From positions 2,108,001 to 2,172,000 of the forward strand of contig OZ252110.1 in the NCBI GenBank assembly GCA_965248545.1: a DNA stretch of 64,000 nucleotides, read 5' to 3'. This DNA comes from Alteromonas_E sp965248545 (GTDB lineage Bacteria; Pseudomonadota; Gammaproteobacteria; Enterobacterales; Alteromonadaceae). Made by a program: the position numbers and the translations under genes. Shown in pieces: positions 52,832-61,366 of the stretch. The notes under the pieces were generated by a model. The model saw nothing but the letters and a program-made list of their open reading frames with translations, searched no databases and was not told the origin of the DNA. The first letter of the stretch is position 1. Every line of letters starts with the position of its first letter.

Positions 52832-54225
52832 AGAAGCTCATACCAACGCACACTTTATACGGTCGAGTATTTTTGTGGTTTTGGTTGGTCAGTATTTTAC
52901 TCACCAGCGGGGGAAGTTTTGTTGCTCGCGCCATTATTAACACCAATGAATTGAAGCCGATAGATGCGGAGACGATGATGCGTTTTGGCGCCGTTGCTGA
53001 GATGGTCCAGCAACAACTTCAGGATGCCGATTTTGTGCCGGCCGAGCTCCATGCAATTTCTCGTGCCAAGGCGATGCCTATGCTTCTTATTCCAGCTGAC
53101 GGCCGCCGCCCAGTTTATGCGATGCCAAGGCCGATGATGCCCCAAGCGGAATTGGTTGAAGCGATAAAAAATGAGTCAGAGCCACGGCTGATCCAAACAG
53201 TGAGAGCTGACTTCATTGGACCTTACCGTCTAGAGTTAAACGACAAACACTATGCTTTCTTTGTTGGTGAGCCGAAACCTTTTAGCTTTTTGTTTTCTGT
53301 CAATCAGCGATTTCCCTGGCAATTACCGTTGATGATATTTGTGCTTAGCGGCGTGTGTTGCTTCTTATTGGTTTGGCGTCTACTTCGACCCATCAAGCAG
53401 TTGCAAGCAGCCACACAGAAGATGGCTGAAGGTGATCTCAATGCTCGTGTGGGAGAGTCTGTACTGGGGGAAGATGAAATCGGTCAATTGGGGCGAGACT
53501 ACAACCGGATGGCAGACAAAGTGAGTCAGCACGTAGATGCGCAAAAACGTTTGTTAGCCGATATTTCGCATGAGCTCCGCTCCCCTTTGGCACGTCAACA
53601 AGTGGCGATGAGCTTGGTACGTAAGACACTGAAACACAATGACAGTGTCGGTATGTTAAAAGCGATTGACCGAATTGAGGTCGAGAATGAGCGGTTGAAT
53701 GATATGATTGGTCAGTTGTTGATGCTCTCTAGACTGGAGGCTAATCAAGTATTTGAATTTAGTCGTGTCGATCTGAACATGCTACTACAGCGTTTGAGTG
53801 TGGATGCCACGTTTGAAGCTGAGGCTAAGCGTAAACGCATATCATTCATTGAGCACGACACTGCCATTATTGAGGGAAATCGTGAGCTGCTATTACGCGC
53901 AATAGAAAACGTGGTGCGCAATGCTATCCACTATGCATCACGCCATATTCAAGTATCCCTGACGACTGCAGGTGGCGTCATAACCTTATGTGTTGAAGAC
54001 GATGGTCCGGGCGTTGCAGAAGTTGAACTTGAGCAATTATTTAATCCTTTTTATCGACTTTCCGCAGCGCGTGATCGCCACACTGGGGGAGTAGGGTTAG
54101 GTTTAGCAATTGCACGTCAAGCTGTGGAGTCTCATGGCGGTAAAATATCAGCAAAAAATACCCCTAAAGGTGGATTGTCAGTCTGCATTCAACTCCCCAT
54201 TCAGGTGATAAGACAACTACAGTGA
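52819..54225 (+). CDS. cpxA: Sensor histidine kinase, CpxA-like
   Basis: Inner-membrane sensor of 468 residues. Two membrane helices (about 13-37 and 171-191) flank a periplasmic domain of about 130 residues. Then HAMP (RPIKQLQAATQKMAEGDLNARVG), HisKA with phospho-acceptor His in ADISHELRSPLARQQ, and HATPase with N box (ENVVRNAIHYASRHI), VEDDGPGV and GGVGLGLAIARQ. ISHELRSPLAR and FNPFYRLSAARDRHTGG are strongly CpxA-like. Overlaps the regulator by 13 bases. The periplasmic domain is not alignable by eye with that of enteric CpxA, so the stimulus may differ. Confidence 0.83.
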   Translation: MGWLKKLIPTHTLYGRVFLWFWLVSILLTSGGSFVARAIINTNELKPIDAETMMRFGAVAEMVQQQLQDADFVPAELHAISRAKAMPMLLIPADGRRPVYAMPRPMMPQAELVEAIKNESEPRLIQTVRADFIGPYRLELNDKHYAFFVGEPKPFSFLFSVNQRFPWQLPLMIFVLSGVCCFLLVWRLLRPIKQLQAATQKMAEGDLNARVGESVLGEDEIGQLGRDYNRMADKVSQHVDAQKRLLADISHELRSPLARQQVAMSLVRKTLKHNDSVGMLKAIDRIEVENERLNDMIGQLLMLSRLEANQVFEFSRVDLNMLLQRLSVDATFEAEAKRKRISFIEHDTAIIEGNRELLLRAIENVVRNAIHYASRHIQVSLTTAGGVITLCVEDDGPGVAEVELEQLFNPFYRLSAARDRHTGGVGLGLAIARQAVESHGGKISAKNTPKGGLSVCIQLPIQVIRQLQ

Positions 54226-54371
54226 ACTGACTTCTCTTGCCGCATACCGGCAACTTCTATCCAACTGGTTCAATTAAACATGCAATATCAAAGGTCAATG
54301 GCACTCGCTAGTCGTCATTTGAGTCAAAGAATGTCAGTACTTTCTGAGTCACCGTTGCCAATGTCAGCAAT

Positions 54372-54386
54372 GTAAAGAATGGTCAA
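54372..54386 (+). promoter_or_regulatory. Near-match CpxR-type box upstream of EF-hand gene
   Basis: GTAAAGAATGGTCAA: GTAAA-N5-GTCAA, one base from the consensus, about 66 bases before the EF-hand gene start. With the perfect box at 50425 it suggests that both genes flanking the two-component pair belong to the same regulon. Confidence 0.5.
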
Positions 54387-54451
54387 GAATCATGATTGTG
54401 GCGACTGATTTGCAAATAACTGCTGCCAGCCAAACCGTTAGGAGAAATAAT

Positions 54452-54940
54452 ATGGTAGCACTAACAACCAATACTGGATTTGGGATTGATCCCAGCCAAA
54501 TGCAACAACGCATGCAGCGGCGTCTTGCCGACGCTGATACTGATCAAAGCAATAGTTTGTCGAAAGTTGAAGCGCAGGAGGCGCTGCAGAAGCCCGGCAT
54601 GTCCGAAGCCATGTTTGATAAGCTATTCAGCCAAGCAGATATCGATGGGAATGGTGAAATAAGTCAACAAGAACAACAAGATATGCTGGCACACATGGAG
54701 CAGCGTATGCGGGAAATGGGACCAGGCGAGTCACCGGGATTTGGCCCGGGTAATGGGTCCTCTTCCACACTCGAGAGTCTGCTGGAGTCACTGAGTGAAG
54801 ACGCCGAAGATGACGACGAAAAAAGTGAATTTGAGAAGGCCTTAGCGCAACTGCGAGATGATCCAAAATCGACGACCAATCAGCAATTTGCCAAAGGCCT
54901 GATTAATGATGCTGTAACGCCAATTAACACGACGGCATAA
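54452..54940 (+). CDS. EF-hand calcium-binding protein
   Basis: A 162-residue acidic protein with no signal peptide. Two EF-hand loops are seen: DADTDQSNSLSKVE (about residues 27-40) and DIDGNGEISQQE (about 68-79), separated by the spacing usual for a pair. The rest is Glu/Met/Gln-rich with a Pro/Gly linker (GPGESPGFGPGNGSS) and a helical C-terminus. AGGAGA lies 6 bases before the ATG at 54452; the frame opens 20 codons earlier without a good site. It lies directly after the CpxA-like gene, with a near-match CpxR box. Role as a calcium-linked stress protein is inference. Confidence 0.75.
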   Translation: MVALTTNTGFGIDPSQMQQRMQRRLADADTDQSNSLSKVEAQEALQKPGMSEAMFDKLFSQADIDGNGEISQQEQQDMLAHMEQRMREMGPGESPGFGPGNGSSSTLESLLESLSEDAEDDDEKSEFEKALAQLRDDPKSTTNQQFAKGLINDAVTPINTTA

Positions 54941-55175
54941 TGCCATTGCGGTTTACACCGAGATAGCAAGTTAACCGAAAGTGGCTGGTACAAGCCAGTC
55001 CAATCCGCTATGGGTTGGATTGGCAACCGCAAGCTAAGTTAGACTACTCTTAGGACGGCAAACTTATCGTTAGTTTCTTCCCATTAAATCGTTGGTTAAT
55101 CATGTTACGCGGCGCTATATTAGGCTGATCTTGGCGTGTTTACGGCCAAGCAAACGAAGAGCAAAGGACATAAGA
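54941..55175. other. Structured intergenic stretch
   Basis: No gene seen. It includes CCAATCC and GGATTGG arms (about 54998-55021) and a GGCT/AGCC hairpin before them, with no T-run. These could form an RNA structure or a weak rho-dependent end after the EF-hand gene. Confidence 0.3.
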
Positions 55176-55727
55176 ATGGCAAGGTTTAGCAGTCAAGATA
55201 TTACCAGTTATGCCGCTGTGGTAGTTGCGATTGTTGCGCTTTACGTAGGCTGGGATCAGTCTCGGATTATCCGCAACCAACAGCATGCTGATGTATACCC
55301 TGTAGTGCAGATGAAAAGTCAGTTTTTGATGCAAACGATGGAAGACGGTAACGACTACCGAACATTGTCTTTTGAACTGTTCAATGCGGGTGTAGGACCG
55401 GCATTTATTGAGTCGGCAAAGTGGTCTATAGCGGGTAATTCAATTGCGCATGTGGGCGATATTCAAACGTTGTTGCCAAACGGGTTGAAACCTGCTGGGC
55501 AGTATCAAGGTCAGTTTACCAACATTGTATTAGCGCCGGGAGCGAGTGCCGAAGTTTGGAATATTGCCTTTCCGACCGATCCAGAGAGTGAAGCCCTAAC
55601 CCAACGATTTATGCAGGACTTTTGGGCAATGGATATGCAGGTTTGTTATTGTTCTTTATATGAAAAGTGCTGGCTCAGTAAATACAATGCTGAATCACCC
55701 CGCCCCTCAGCGATTGAGGTTTGCTAA
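55176..55727 (+). CDS. Membrane-anchored hypothetical protein
   Basis: A 183-residue protein I do not recognise. One membrane helix (about residues 8-27, ITSYAAVVVAIVALYVGW) near the N-terminus anchors a mainly beta domain (VQMKSQFLMQT, FELFNAGVGPAFIESAKW, GQFTNIVLAPGASAEVWNIAFP) and a C-terminal segment with four cysteines (VCYCSLYEKCWL, ending EVC). The ATG at 55176 follows AAAGGA; an upstream Met in the same frame gives a basic extension unlikely to be used. It ends 4 bases into the convergent ChaC gene. No function is assigned. Confidence 0.65.
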   Translation: MARFSSQDITSYAAVVVAIVALYVGWDQSRIIRNQQHADVYPVVQMKSQFLMQTMEDGNDYRTLSFELFNAGVGPAFIESAKWSIAGNSIAHVGDIQTLLPNGLKPAGQYQGQFTNIVLAPGASAEVWNIAFPTDPESEALTQRFMQDFWAMDMQVCYCSLYEKCWLSKYNAESPRPSAIEVC

Positions 55728-56290
55728 TCTGCTAGTGTGGCTTTAACAGCTGCTTCTACGCTAAAAACATGCGGATCCGATTGGTTGTGAAAACGCAACG
55801 CATCAGCAAGTAGAAAAGCATAGTCTCTATTCAAACCACTTGGACCAGACGACATTGCTATTTGTCTGCCTATTTCAGCAATTGGAGCGTCGCCTAAAAA
55901 TGCCGCGTTCTCTTGATTTGCAATGTAAACGATACCTTCAACTTGCTGTTCGGGTAACTCGATACTAACGCTTTCGCGCAGATAGCCATTTTTTTCGCGA
56001 TGGTCTAGGTGTTCAAATACCGCCTTGGCCACGCGAAAGGCGCGCCCAAAACAACGGGCGCCGGGTTCAGGGATCAGCGTTACCACACGGCCAGGTTGCT
56101 CTGGGGTGCCTCGGTGGTCATGACTGCCTTGCCAAAAACGACGACTGAAACCATCGATGTAGCCATATGCACTGTCAAAATAGTCAAAGTCCACCTTGTA
56201 AATCAGTGAGCCGTAGCCGAACACCCATATTTCGTCCATTGCGTCGAGCGCACAACGTTGCTGATTTAAAAGTTGCGTGTCAAAGGTCAT
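55724..56290 (-). CDS. Gamma-glutamylcyclotransferase, ChaC family
   Basis: Cytoplasmic enzyme that cleaves glutathione to 5-oxoproline and Cys-Gly. The 188 residues show the VFGYGSLIYKVDF signature (YGSL substrate loop), RRFWQGSHDHRGTPEQPGRVVTL, the catalytic Glu in LDHREKNGYLRE, and SSGPSGLNRDYAFLLADAL. This matches bacterial ChaC. It may complement gor in glutathione turnover, though the genes are far apart. Confidence 0.9.
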   Translation of the reverse strand: MTFDTQLLNQQRCALDAMDEIWVFGYGSLIYKVDFDYFDSAYGYIDGFSRRFWQGSHDHRGTPEQPGRVVTLIPEPGARCFGRAFRVAKAVFEHLDHREKNGYLRESVSIELPEQQVEGIVYIANQENAAFLGDAPIAEIGRQIAMSSGPSGLNRDYAFLLADALRFHNQSDPHVFSVEAAVKATLAD

Positions 56291-56376
56291 GGGCTGCTAC
56301 AGGGTGATATCGAGTCTCAACGCTTGCACAATCGTTTTATCGCGAGTGCGTGCACTCGCATTCATTATTCAAGATT

Positions 56377-57486
56377 CTAGTATAAGGTTTTAATCGCTTC
56401 AGCATCATAGGGTGCAAGTGAATCCAAGTTACCTTGTTTTACCTTAGTTACCCAATTGGGGTCTTGCAGTAAGGCGCGACCGACAGCAATCATGTCGAAC
56501 TCACCGCGCTCCATGCGTTCAATTAAATCGTTGATCGGACGTGTTTTCGCACCTTCCCCGGCAAATGCGCCAAAGAAGTCGCCCCCAAGGCCGACAGAAC
56601 CCACAGACATGGACGGTAGCCCAGTAATCTTTTTACACCATCCGGCTAGGTTTAAACCGTCTTTACCGTCGACTTCGGGGAACTCAGGCTCCCAATAGCG
56701 CCGCTGAGAAGCATGTAAAATATCGACGCCTGAATCTGCGATCGCCTCCAAAAAGGGGGTTAGCTCCTCCAAAGACGTAGTTAAGCGGGAGGTATAATCG
56801 ACTTGATGCCACTGTGACCAACGCAAGATAATGGGGGTTTCTCCGACGACTTTGCGAGTTTCCTTAATGATTTCAATCGCGAAATTTGCGCGGTCTTTTA
56901 AGTTACCGCCGAATCGGTCTGTACGTTTGTTTGAGACGTCTGAGAAGAAGTTGTGGATCAGATACCCATGTGCACCGTGGAATTCGATCGCATCAAACCC
57001 CAATCGCGCCGCATCGGCTGCAGCGTCGACATACGCCTGTGCCATCGCTTCCACATCTTGAGTCGTCGGCTCGTCAAATACTTTTTTGCCTTTAAGGGTG
57101 ATACCAGAAGGGCTATCGGTCGGTGCATCAGGGAAATTCCCGGTGCCCGGTTTACGCATGATGCCTAAGTGCCATAACTGAGGCGCCATTTTGCCGCCAT
57201 TTTGGTGCACTGCATCGATGACATTTTTCCAGCCTCCTAATGCCTCCTCACCCCAGAAGTGTGGGTAGTTTGGACTGTCGGCTGCGCCCTTTCTTGGCAC
57301 CAGAGTACCCTCAGAAATGATCAGACCAACATCGGCCGCAGCGCGGCGGGCATAATAATCGCGGACGTTATCTCCCGGAATTCCTTTAGGACTGAAGCCT
57401 CGGGTCATCGGCGCCATGGCAATGCGGTTGGCAAATGTTGTGTTTCGAATGGTGATAGGCTGAAATAAAATGGATGTGTCTGTCAT
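56377..57486 (-). CDS. Old yellow enzyme family NADH:flavin oxidoreductase
   Basis: FMN-dependent ene-reductase of 369 residues (TIM barrel). N-terminal ITIRNTTFANRIAMAPMTRGFSPKG and the substrate-binding GAHGYLIHNFFSDVSNKRTDRFGGNLKDRANFAIEI, plus SEGTLV, LWHLG and the phosphate-binding AVGRALLQDPNWVTKVKQG end, all fit the family (NemA/YqjM-like). It could reduce electrophilic alkenes or nitro compounds. Natural substrate not known. It sits upstream of and divergent from rplN, where the S10 operon would normally be. Confidence 0.9.
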   Translation of the reverse strand: MTDTSILFQPITIRNTTFANRIAMAPMTRGFSPKGIPGDNVRDYYARRAAADVGLIISEGTLVPRKGAADSPNYPHFWGEEALGGWKNVIDAVHQNGGKMAPQLWHLGIMRKPGTGNFPDAPTDSPSGITLKGKKVFDEPTTQDVEAMAQAYVDAAADAARLGFDAIEFHGAHGYLIHNFFSDVSNKRTDRFGGNLKDRANFAIEIIKETRKVVGETPIILRWSQWHQVDYTSRLTTSLEELTPFLEAIADSGVDILHASQRRYWEPEFPEVDGKDGLNLAGWCKKITGLPSMSVGSVGLGGDFFGAFAGEGAKTRPINDLIERMERGEFDMIAVGRALLQDPNWVTKVKQGNLDSLAPYDAEAIKTLY

Positions 57487-57961
57487 AAAGCGTTGTCTAT
57501 TAAAGTCATCAATACCATCACTGTAATCGATGGATACCGTGAAACATAATTAAAAACACTTATAGCGATCTATACGCCACAGCCAGAATTTGACTGCGCC
57601 TTTGCATTTGATTTGTCAGGGCCATCATAGTGACCTAGCGTGTTCTTCTGGAGTGTAATGATCTCTCTTCGCAGCATTTCGGGCATATCAAAACCAAACG
57701 GTGAAAACCGATAAAAACAGCTGTTTATTTAAAGCTCAGAAAACCTGTGGTACTTGCAATAGCGACGCGCGGTGTAGCGGGTCTAGCCCATGTTTAGGAT
57801 TGTTTAAAAATAATTCAAAATTCGGGTATCTCTTGAGGTTCTTTTCTGTTATCATTTCGCGCCCTTTTTATCGGGGTACGGTTAAAAATTGGTCGAAAGG
57901 CCCGTTTTTAGCAGCTTTAGAGGCTCAATTGTGAGTCGTAATTTAACAGCGGAGCACTAAC
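57487..57961 (+). promoter_or_regulatory. spc operon upstream region with stringent-type promoter
   Basis: No gene of a known family is seen in these 475 bases. TATCAT at 57850-57855 followed by a GC-rich discriminator (TTCGCGCCC) is the layout of growth-rate and ppGpp controlled ribosomal promoters; no clear -35 is seen. Transcription from about 57863 gives a leader of about 100 bases before rplN. A frame at 57701-57934 has odd composition and is not believed coding. Confidence 0.55.
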
Positions 57962-58330
57962 ATGATCCAAATGCAAACTAACCTGGATGTTGCCGACAAC
58001 AGCGGCGCTCGCAGGGTTCAGTGTATTAAGGTTCTTGGTGGCTCGCATCGCCGTTATGCACATATCGGTGACATCATCAAAGTTACCGTCAAGGAAGCAA
58101 TTCCTCGCGGTAAAGTAAAAAAAGGTGACGTACTGAATGCAGTGGTGGTGCGTACTAGGAAAGGCGTTCGTCGTGCCGACGGTTCAACAATCCGTTTCGA
58201 CAACAACGCAGCTGTTTTGCTGAATGCCAGCAAACAACCTATTGGTACGCGTATCTTTGGCCCGGTAACCCGTGAGCTTCGTGGCGATTCGTTCATGAAG
58301 ATTATCTCACTGGCCCCAGAGGTACTATAA
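57962..58330 (+). CDS. rplN: 50S ribosomal protein L14
   Basis: First gene of the spc operon. The 122 residues begin MIQMQTNLDVADNSGARRVQC and continue with VLGGSHRRYAHIGDII and the basic loop PRGKVKKGDV, all family hallmarks; located near the factor-binding part of the large subunit. In most gammaproteobacteria it directly follows rpsQ; here it follows a divergent oxidoreductase gene. Confidence 0.98.
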   Translation: MIQMQTNLDVADNSGARRVQCIKVLGGSHRRYAHIGDIIKVTVKEAIPRGKVKKGDVLNAVVVRTRKGVRRADGSTIRFDNNAAVLLNASKQPIGTRIFGPVTRELRGDSFMKIISLAPEVL

Positions 58331-58342
58331 GGAGTCACGATA

Positions 58343-58657
58343 ATGGCTAATAAAATTCGTCGTGATGATGAAGTAGTCGTATTGGCAGGCAAAGATAAAG
58401 GCAAGCAAGGCAAAGTCTTGCGCGTTCTTAATTCTGATGACCGTGTCATTGTAGAAGGTGTGAACATCATCAAGAAACACCAGAAGCCTAACCCACAGTT
58501 GGGTGAAGCTGGCGGTATTATTGAGAAAGAAGCATCAATTCACGTTTCAAATGTAGCGATCGTTAACCCGGCAACGGGCAAAGCTGATCGTGTTGGTTTC
58601 CGTTTCGAAGACGAGAAGAAAGTTCGTTTCTTCAAGTCAAACGGCGAACTCGTTTAA
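58343..58657 (+). CDS. rplX: 50S ribosomal protein L24
   Basis: Assembly-initiating large-subunit protein of 104 residues: KIRRDDEVVVLAGKDKGKQGKVLRV contains the KOW motif, then VEGVNIIKKHQKPNPQLGEAGGIIEKEA. Separated by 12 bases from rplN with an adjacent ribosome site. Secure call. Confidence 0.98.
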   Translation: MANKIRRDDEVVVLAGKDKGKQGKVLRVLNSDDRVIVEGVNIIKKHQKPNPQLGEAGGIIEKEASIHVSNVAIVNPATGKADRVGFRFEDEKKVRFFKSNGELV

Positions 58658-58675
58658 TTTATATTGGAGAGTACG

Positions 58676-59215
58676 ATGGCGAAACTGCATGATTTCTATA
58701 AAGAAACAGTAGTAGCTGAACTTGCTAAGCAGTTCGGGTACAAAAGCGTCATGCAAGTCCCTCGGATTGAAAAGATCACTCTAAACATGGGTTTAGGTGA
58801 AGCTATAGCTGATAAAAAGGTGCTTGAGAATGCTCAAGCTGACATGGCAGCGATTGCCGGTCAAAAGCCGATTGTTACTGTAGCGCGTAAATCTGTCGCG
58901 GGTTTTAAAATCCGTGAAGGTTATCCGATTGGCTGTAAAGTAACCCTGCGCGGCGAGCGTATGTGGGAATTCCTTGAGCGTTTAATCTCAATCGCAATTC
59001 CTCGTATCCGTGACTTCCGTGGTTTGAACCCGAAGTCATTTGATGGCCGTGGTAACTATAGCATGGGCGTTCGTGAGCAAATTATCTTCCCTGAAATCGA
59101 TTTCGATAAGGTAGATAAAATTCGCGGTATGGATATCACTATCACTACCAGTGCTAACTCGAACGAAGAAGCGCACGCATTATTGTCTGCGTTTAACTTC
59201 CCGTTTAAAAAGTAA
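58676..59215 (+). CDS. rplE: 50S ribosomal protein L5
   Basis: Binds 5S rRNA. The 179 residues read MAKLHDFYKETVVAELAKQF ... VARKSVAGFKIREGYPIGCKVTLRG ... GRGNYSMGVREQIIFPEIDFDKVD, typical of L5. The frame is open four codons earlier (from 58664), but the ATG at 58676 with TGGAGAG before it gives the family start. In Escherichia coli S8 binds near this start to repress the spc operon; a matching hairpin was not traced here. Confidence 0.97.
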   Translation: MAKLHDFYKETVVAELAKQFGYKSVMQVPRIEKITLNMGLGEAIADKKVLENAQADMAAIAGQKPIVTVARKSVAGFKIREGYPIGCKVTLRGERMWEFLERLISIAIPRIRDFRGLNPKSFDGRGNYSMGVREQIIFPEIDFDKVDKIRGMDITITTSANSNEEAHALLSAFNFPFKK

Positions 59216-59226
59216 GGTGTAGGGTT

Positions 59227-59532
59227 ATGGCAAAAGAATCAATGAAAGCTCGCGAAGCGAAGCGTTCTAAGCTAGTAGCTAAGTACGCAGAAAAGCGCGT
59301 AGCACTTAAAGCGATTATCAGCGATGTTAACGCCTCTGAAGAAGAGCGTTGGGATGCTGTTCTAAAGCTACAATCACTACCTCGTGATTCAAGCCGTTCA
59401 CGTCAACAAAACCGTTGCCGTGTAACTGGTCGTCCTCACGGGTTCCTACGCAAATTCGGTCTGAGCCGTATCAAGCTTCGTGAAGCTGCGATGCGTGGTG
59501 AAGTCCCTGGCCTTAAAAAAGCCAGCTGGTAA
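59227..59532 (+). CDS. rpsN: 30S ribosomal protein S14 (zinc-free form)
   Basis: The 101 residues (MAKESMKAREAKRSKLVAKYAEKR ... CRVTGRPHGFLRKFGLSRIKLREAAMRGEVPGLKKASW) are the long, zinc-free type of S14, without paired CxxC motifs. Encoded after rplE with the usual short spacing. Confidence 0.98.
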   Translation: MAKESMKAREAKRSKLVAKYAEKRVALKAIISDVNASEEERWDAVLKLQSLPRDSSRSRQQNRCRVTGRPHGFLRKFGLSRIKLREAAMRGEVPGLKKASW

Positions 59533-59544
59533 GGAGTAGCTGAT

Positions 59545-59937
59545 ATGAGTATGCAAGATCCTATCGCGGATATGTTTACCCGCATCCGTAACGGCCAAAT
59601 GGCGCAGAAAGTTGCTGTGACTATGCCATCTTCTAAGCTTCGCACTTCAATTGCGAAAGTACTTAAAGAAGAAGGTTACATCAATGACTTCGCGGTATCT
59701 GGTGACGTTAAGCCTACCCTAGAAGTAACACTTAAGTACTTCGAAGGTAAGCAAGTAATCGACACAATCGAACGTGTAAGCCGTCCTGGTCTGCGCATCT
59801 ATAAGAAAAAAGATGAGCTTCCAAAAGTAATGGGTGGTTTAGGCGTTGCTATCGTGTCTACTTCAAAAGGTGTGATGACTGACCGTGCTGCGCGTAAAGC
59901 AGGCATGGGCGGTGAGATCATCGGTTATGTAGCATAA
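59545..59937 (+). CDS. rpsH: 30S ribosomal protein S8
   Basis: The 130 residues begin MSMQDPIADMFTRIRNGQM and end KAGMGGEIIGYVA, with STSKGVMTDRAARK, all typical. S8 binds helix 21 of 16S rRNA and, in the model organism, represses translation of its own operon. Confidence 0.98.
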   Translation: MSMQDPIADMFTRIRNGQMAQKVAVTMPSSKLRTSIAKVLKEEGYINDFAVSGDVKPTLEVTLKYFEGKQVIDTIERVSRPGLRIYKKKDELPKVMGGLGVAIVSTSKGVMTDRAARKAGMGGEIIGYVA

Positions 59938-59950
59938 CGGGAGAAGTAGA

Positions 59951-60484
59951 ATGTCACGTATAGCTAAAGCTCCAGTGGACGTTTTGTCTGGCGTTGAAGT
60001 TAACATCGCTGGTCAAGAAGTCACTATCAAAGGTAAAAACGGTACGCTAACCCGCGTATTCAATGACGCAGTAGAAGTTGTTCAAGAAGAACAGCAACTT
60101 AAAGCTCTACCTCGCGACGGCGTTGCAAACGCAATGGCACAAGCAGGTACGGCGCGTTCAATTTTGAATGCAATGGTTATTGGCGTAGCGCAAGGTTTTG
60201 AGAAAAAACTTCAGTTGAACGGTGTTGGTTACCGTGCGCAAGCACAAGGTAAAAAACTAAACCTAACACTGGGTTTCTCTCACCCTGTAGTTTACGAAAT
60301 GCCAGAAGGTATTTCTGTTGAAACTCCTAGCCAAACTGAAATCGTCGTCAAAGGCGCTGATAAGCAGGTGGTAGGACAGGTTGCAGCCAACATCCGTGGC
60401 TATCGTCCACCAGAGCCGTACAAAGGCAAAGGTGTTCGTTATGCGGATGAACAGGTTCTGCGTAAAGAAGCTAAGAAAAAGTAG
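59951..60484 (+). CDS. rplF: 50S ribosomal protein L6
   Basis: The 177 residues show two related domains: MSRIAKAPVDVLSGVEVNIAGQEVTIKGKNG and ... LGFSHPVVYEMPEG ... GYRPPEPYKGKGVRYADEQVLRKEAKKK, the strongly conserved L6 C-terminus. Located near the GTPase centre. Usual spacing of 13 bases after rpsH. Confidence 0.98.
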   Translation: MSRIAKAPVDVLSGVEVNIAGQEVTIKGKNGTLTRVFNDAVEVVQEEQQLKALPRDGVANAMAQAGTARSILNAMVIGVAQGFEKKLQLNGVGYRAQAQGKKLNLTLGFSHPVVYEMPEGISVETPSQTEIVVKGADKQVVGQVAANIRGYRPPEPYKGKGVRYADEQVLRKEAKKK

Positions 60485-60496
60485 GTGGGTGATACG

Positions 60497-60850
60497 ATGG
60501 ATAAGAAATCAGCTCGTTTACGTCGCGCAACTCGTGCACGTAAGAAGATCAGTGAACTTGCCGCGCATCGCTTGGTAGTTAACCGTACACCTCGCCATAT
60601 CTATGCTCAGTTGATCGCACCTAGCGGTTCTGAAGTATTGGCAGCAGCTTCAACAGTAGAAGCCGATCTTAAAAAAGATCTTAAGTCTACTGGTAATGCA
60701 GAAGCAGCGGCGGCAGTCGGTAAAGCAATTGCTGAGCGCGCAATCGAAAAAGGCATCAAAGATGTTGCTTTCGATCGCAGTGGATTTAAATATCACGGTC
60801 GTGTGAAAGCATTGGCTGATGCGGCTCGCGAAGCCGGTCTTCAGTTCTAG
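60497..60850 (+). CDS. rplR: 50S ribosomal protein L18
   Basis: 5S rRNA-binding protein of 117 residues: MDKKSARLRRATRARKKISELAAHRLVVNRTPRHIYAQLI and DRSGFKYHGRVKALADAAREAGLQF. The frame is open four codons earlier (from 60485, directly after rplF), but the ATG at 60497, preceded by GGTG, matches the family N-terminus. Confidence 0.97.
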   Translation: MDKKSARLRRATRARKKISELAAHRLVVNRTPRHIYAQLIAPSGSEVLAAASTVEADLKKDLKSTGNAEAAAAVGKAIAERAIEKGIKDVAFDRSGFKYHGRVKALADAAREAGLQF

Positions 60851-60859
60851 GAGATAACA

Positions 60860-61360
60860 ATGGCTAAACAAGAAGTTCAAAACGGTGAACTGTTAGAGAA
60901 GCTCATTGCCGTAAACCGTGTATCAAAAGTTGTTAAAGGTGGTCGCATCTTTAGTTTCACAGCTTTGACAGTGGTTGGTGATGGTAATGGCCGCGTAGGT
61001 TTCGGTTACGGTAAAGCACGTGAAGTGCCTGCTGCAATCCAGAAAGCTATGGAAAAAGCACGTCGCAACTTGGTTGACGTTGACTTAGCTGGTCACACTC
61101 TACAGCACCCAATTAAAGGTCGTCACTCTGGCTCTAAAGTTTACATGCAGCCTGCTTCTGAAGGTACAGGTATCATCGCCGGTGGTGCGATGCGTGCAGT
61201 ACTAGAAGTAGCTGGTGTACAAAACGTACTGTCTAAGTGCTACGGCTCAACTAACCCAATCAACGTTGTACGCGCAACTATCAATGCTTTGGTAGAGATG
61301 AACTCTCCAGACAAAGTTGCTGCTAAGCGTGGATTGTCAGTTGACGAAATTTTGGGGTAA
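60860..61360 (+). CDS. rpsE: 30S ribosomal protein S5
   Basis: The 166 residues include LLEKLIAVNRVSKVVKGGRIFSFTALTVVGDGNGRVGFGYGKAREVPAAI and GTGIIAGGAMRAVLEVAGVQNVLSKCYGSTNPINVVRAT, characteristic of S5, which helps decoding accuracy and binds the head-body hinge. Ribosome site AGGAG 8 bases before the ATG. Confidence 0.98.
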   Translation: MAKQEVQNGELLEKLIAVNRVSKVVKGGRIFSFTALTVVGDGNGRVGFGYGKAREVPAAIQKAMEKARRNLVDVDLAGHTLQHPIKGRHSGSKVYMQPASEGTGIIAGGAMRAVLEVAGVQNVLSKCYGSTNPINVVRATINALVEMNSPDKVAAKRGLSVDEILG

Positions 61361-61366
61361 TCAGAC

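Noticed and set aside
57701..57934. Frame of 77 codons before rplN as a remnant of rpsQ or other S10 operon gene
   Set aside because: The translation has no resemblance to S17 or L29 and contains the promoter-like sequence.
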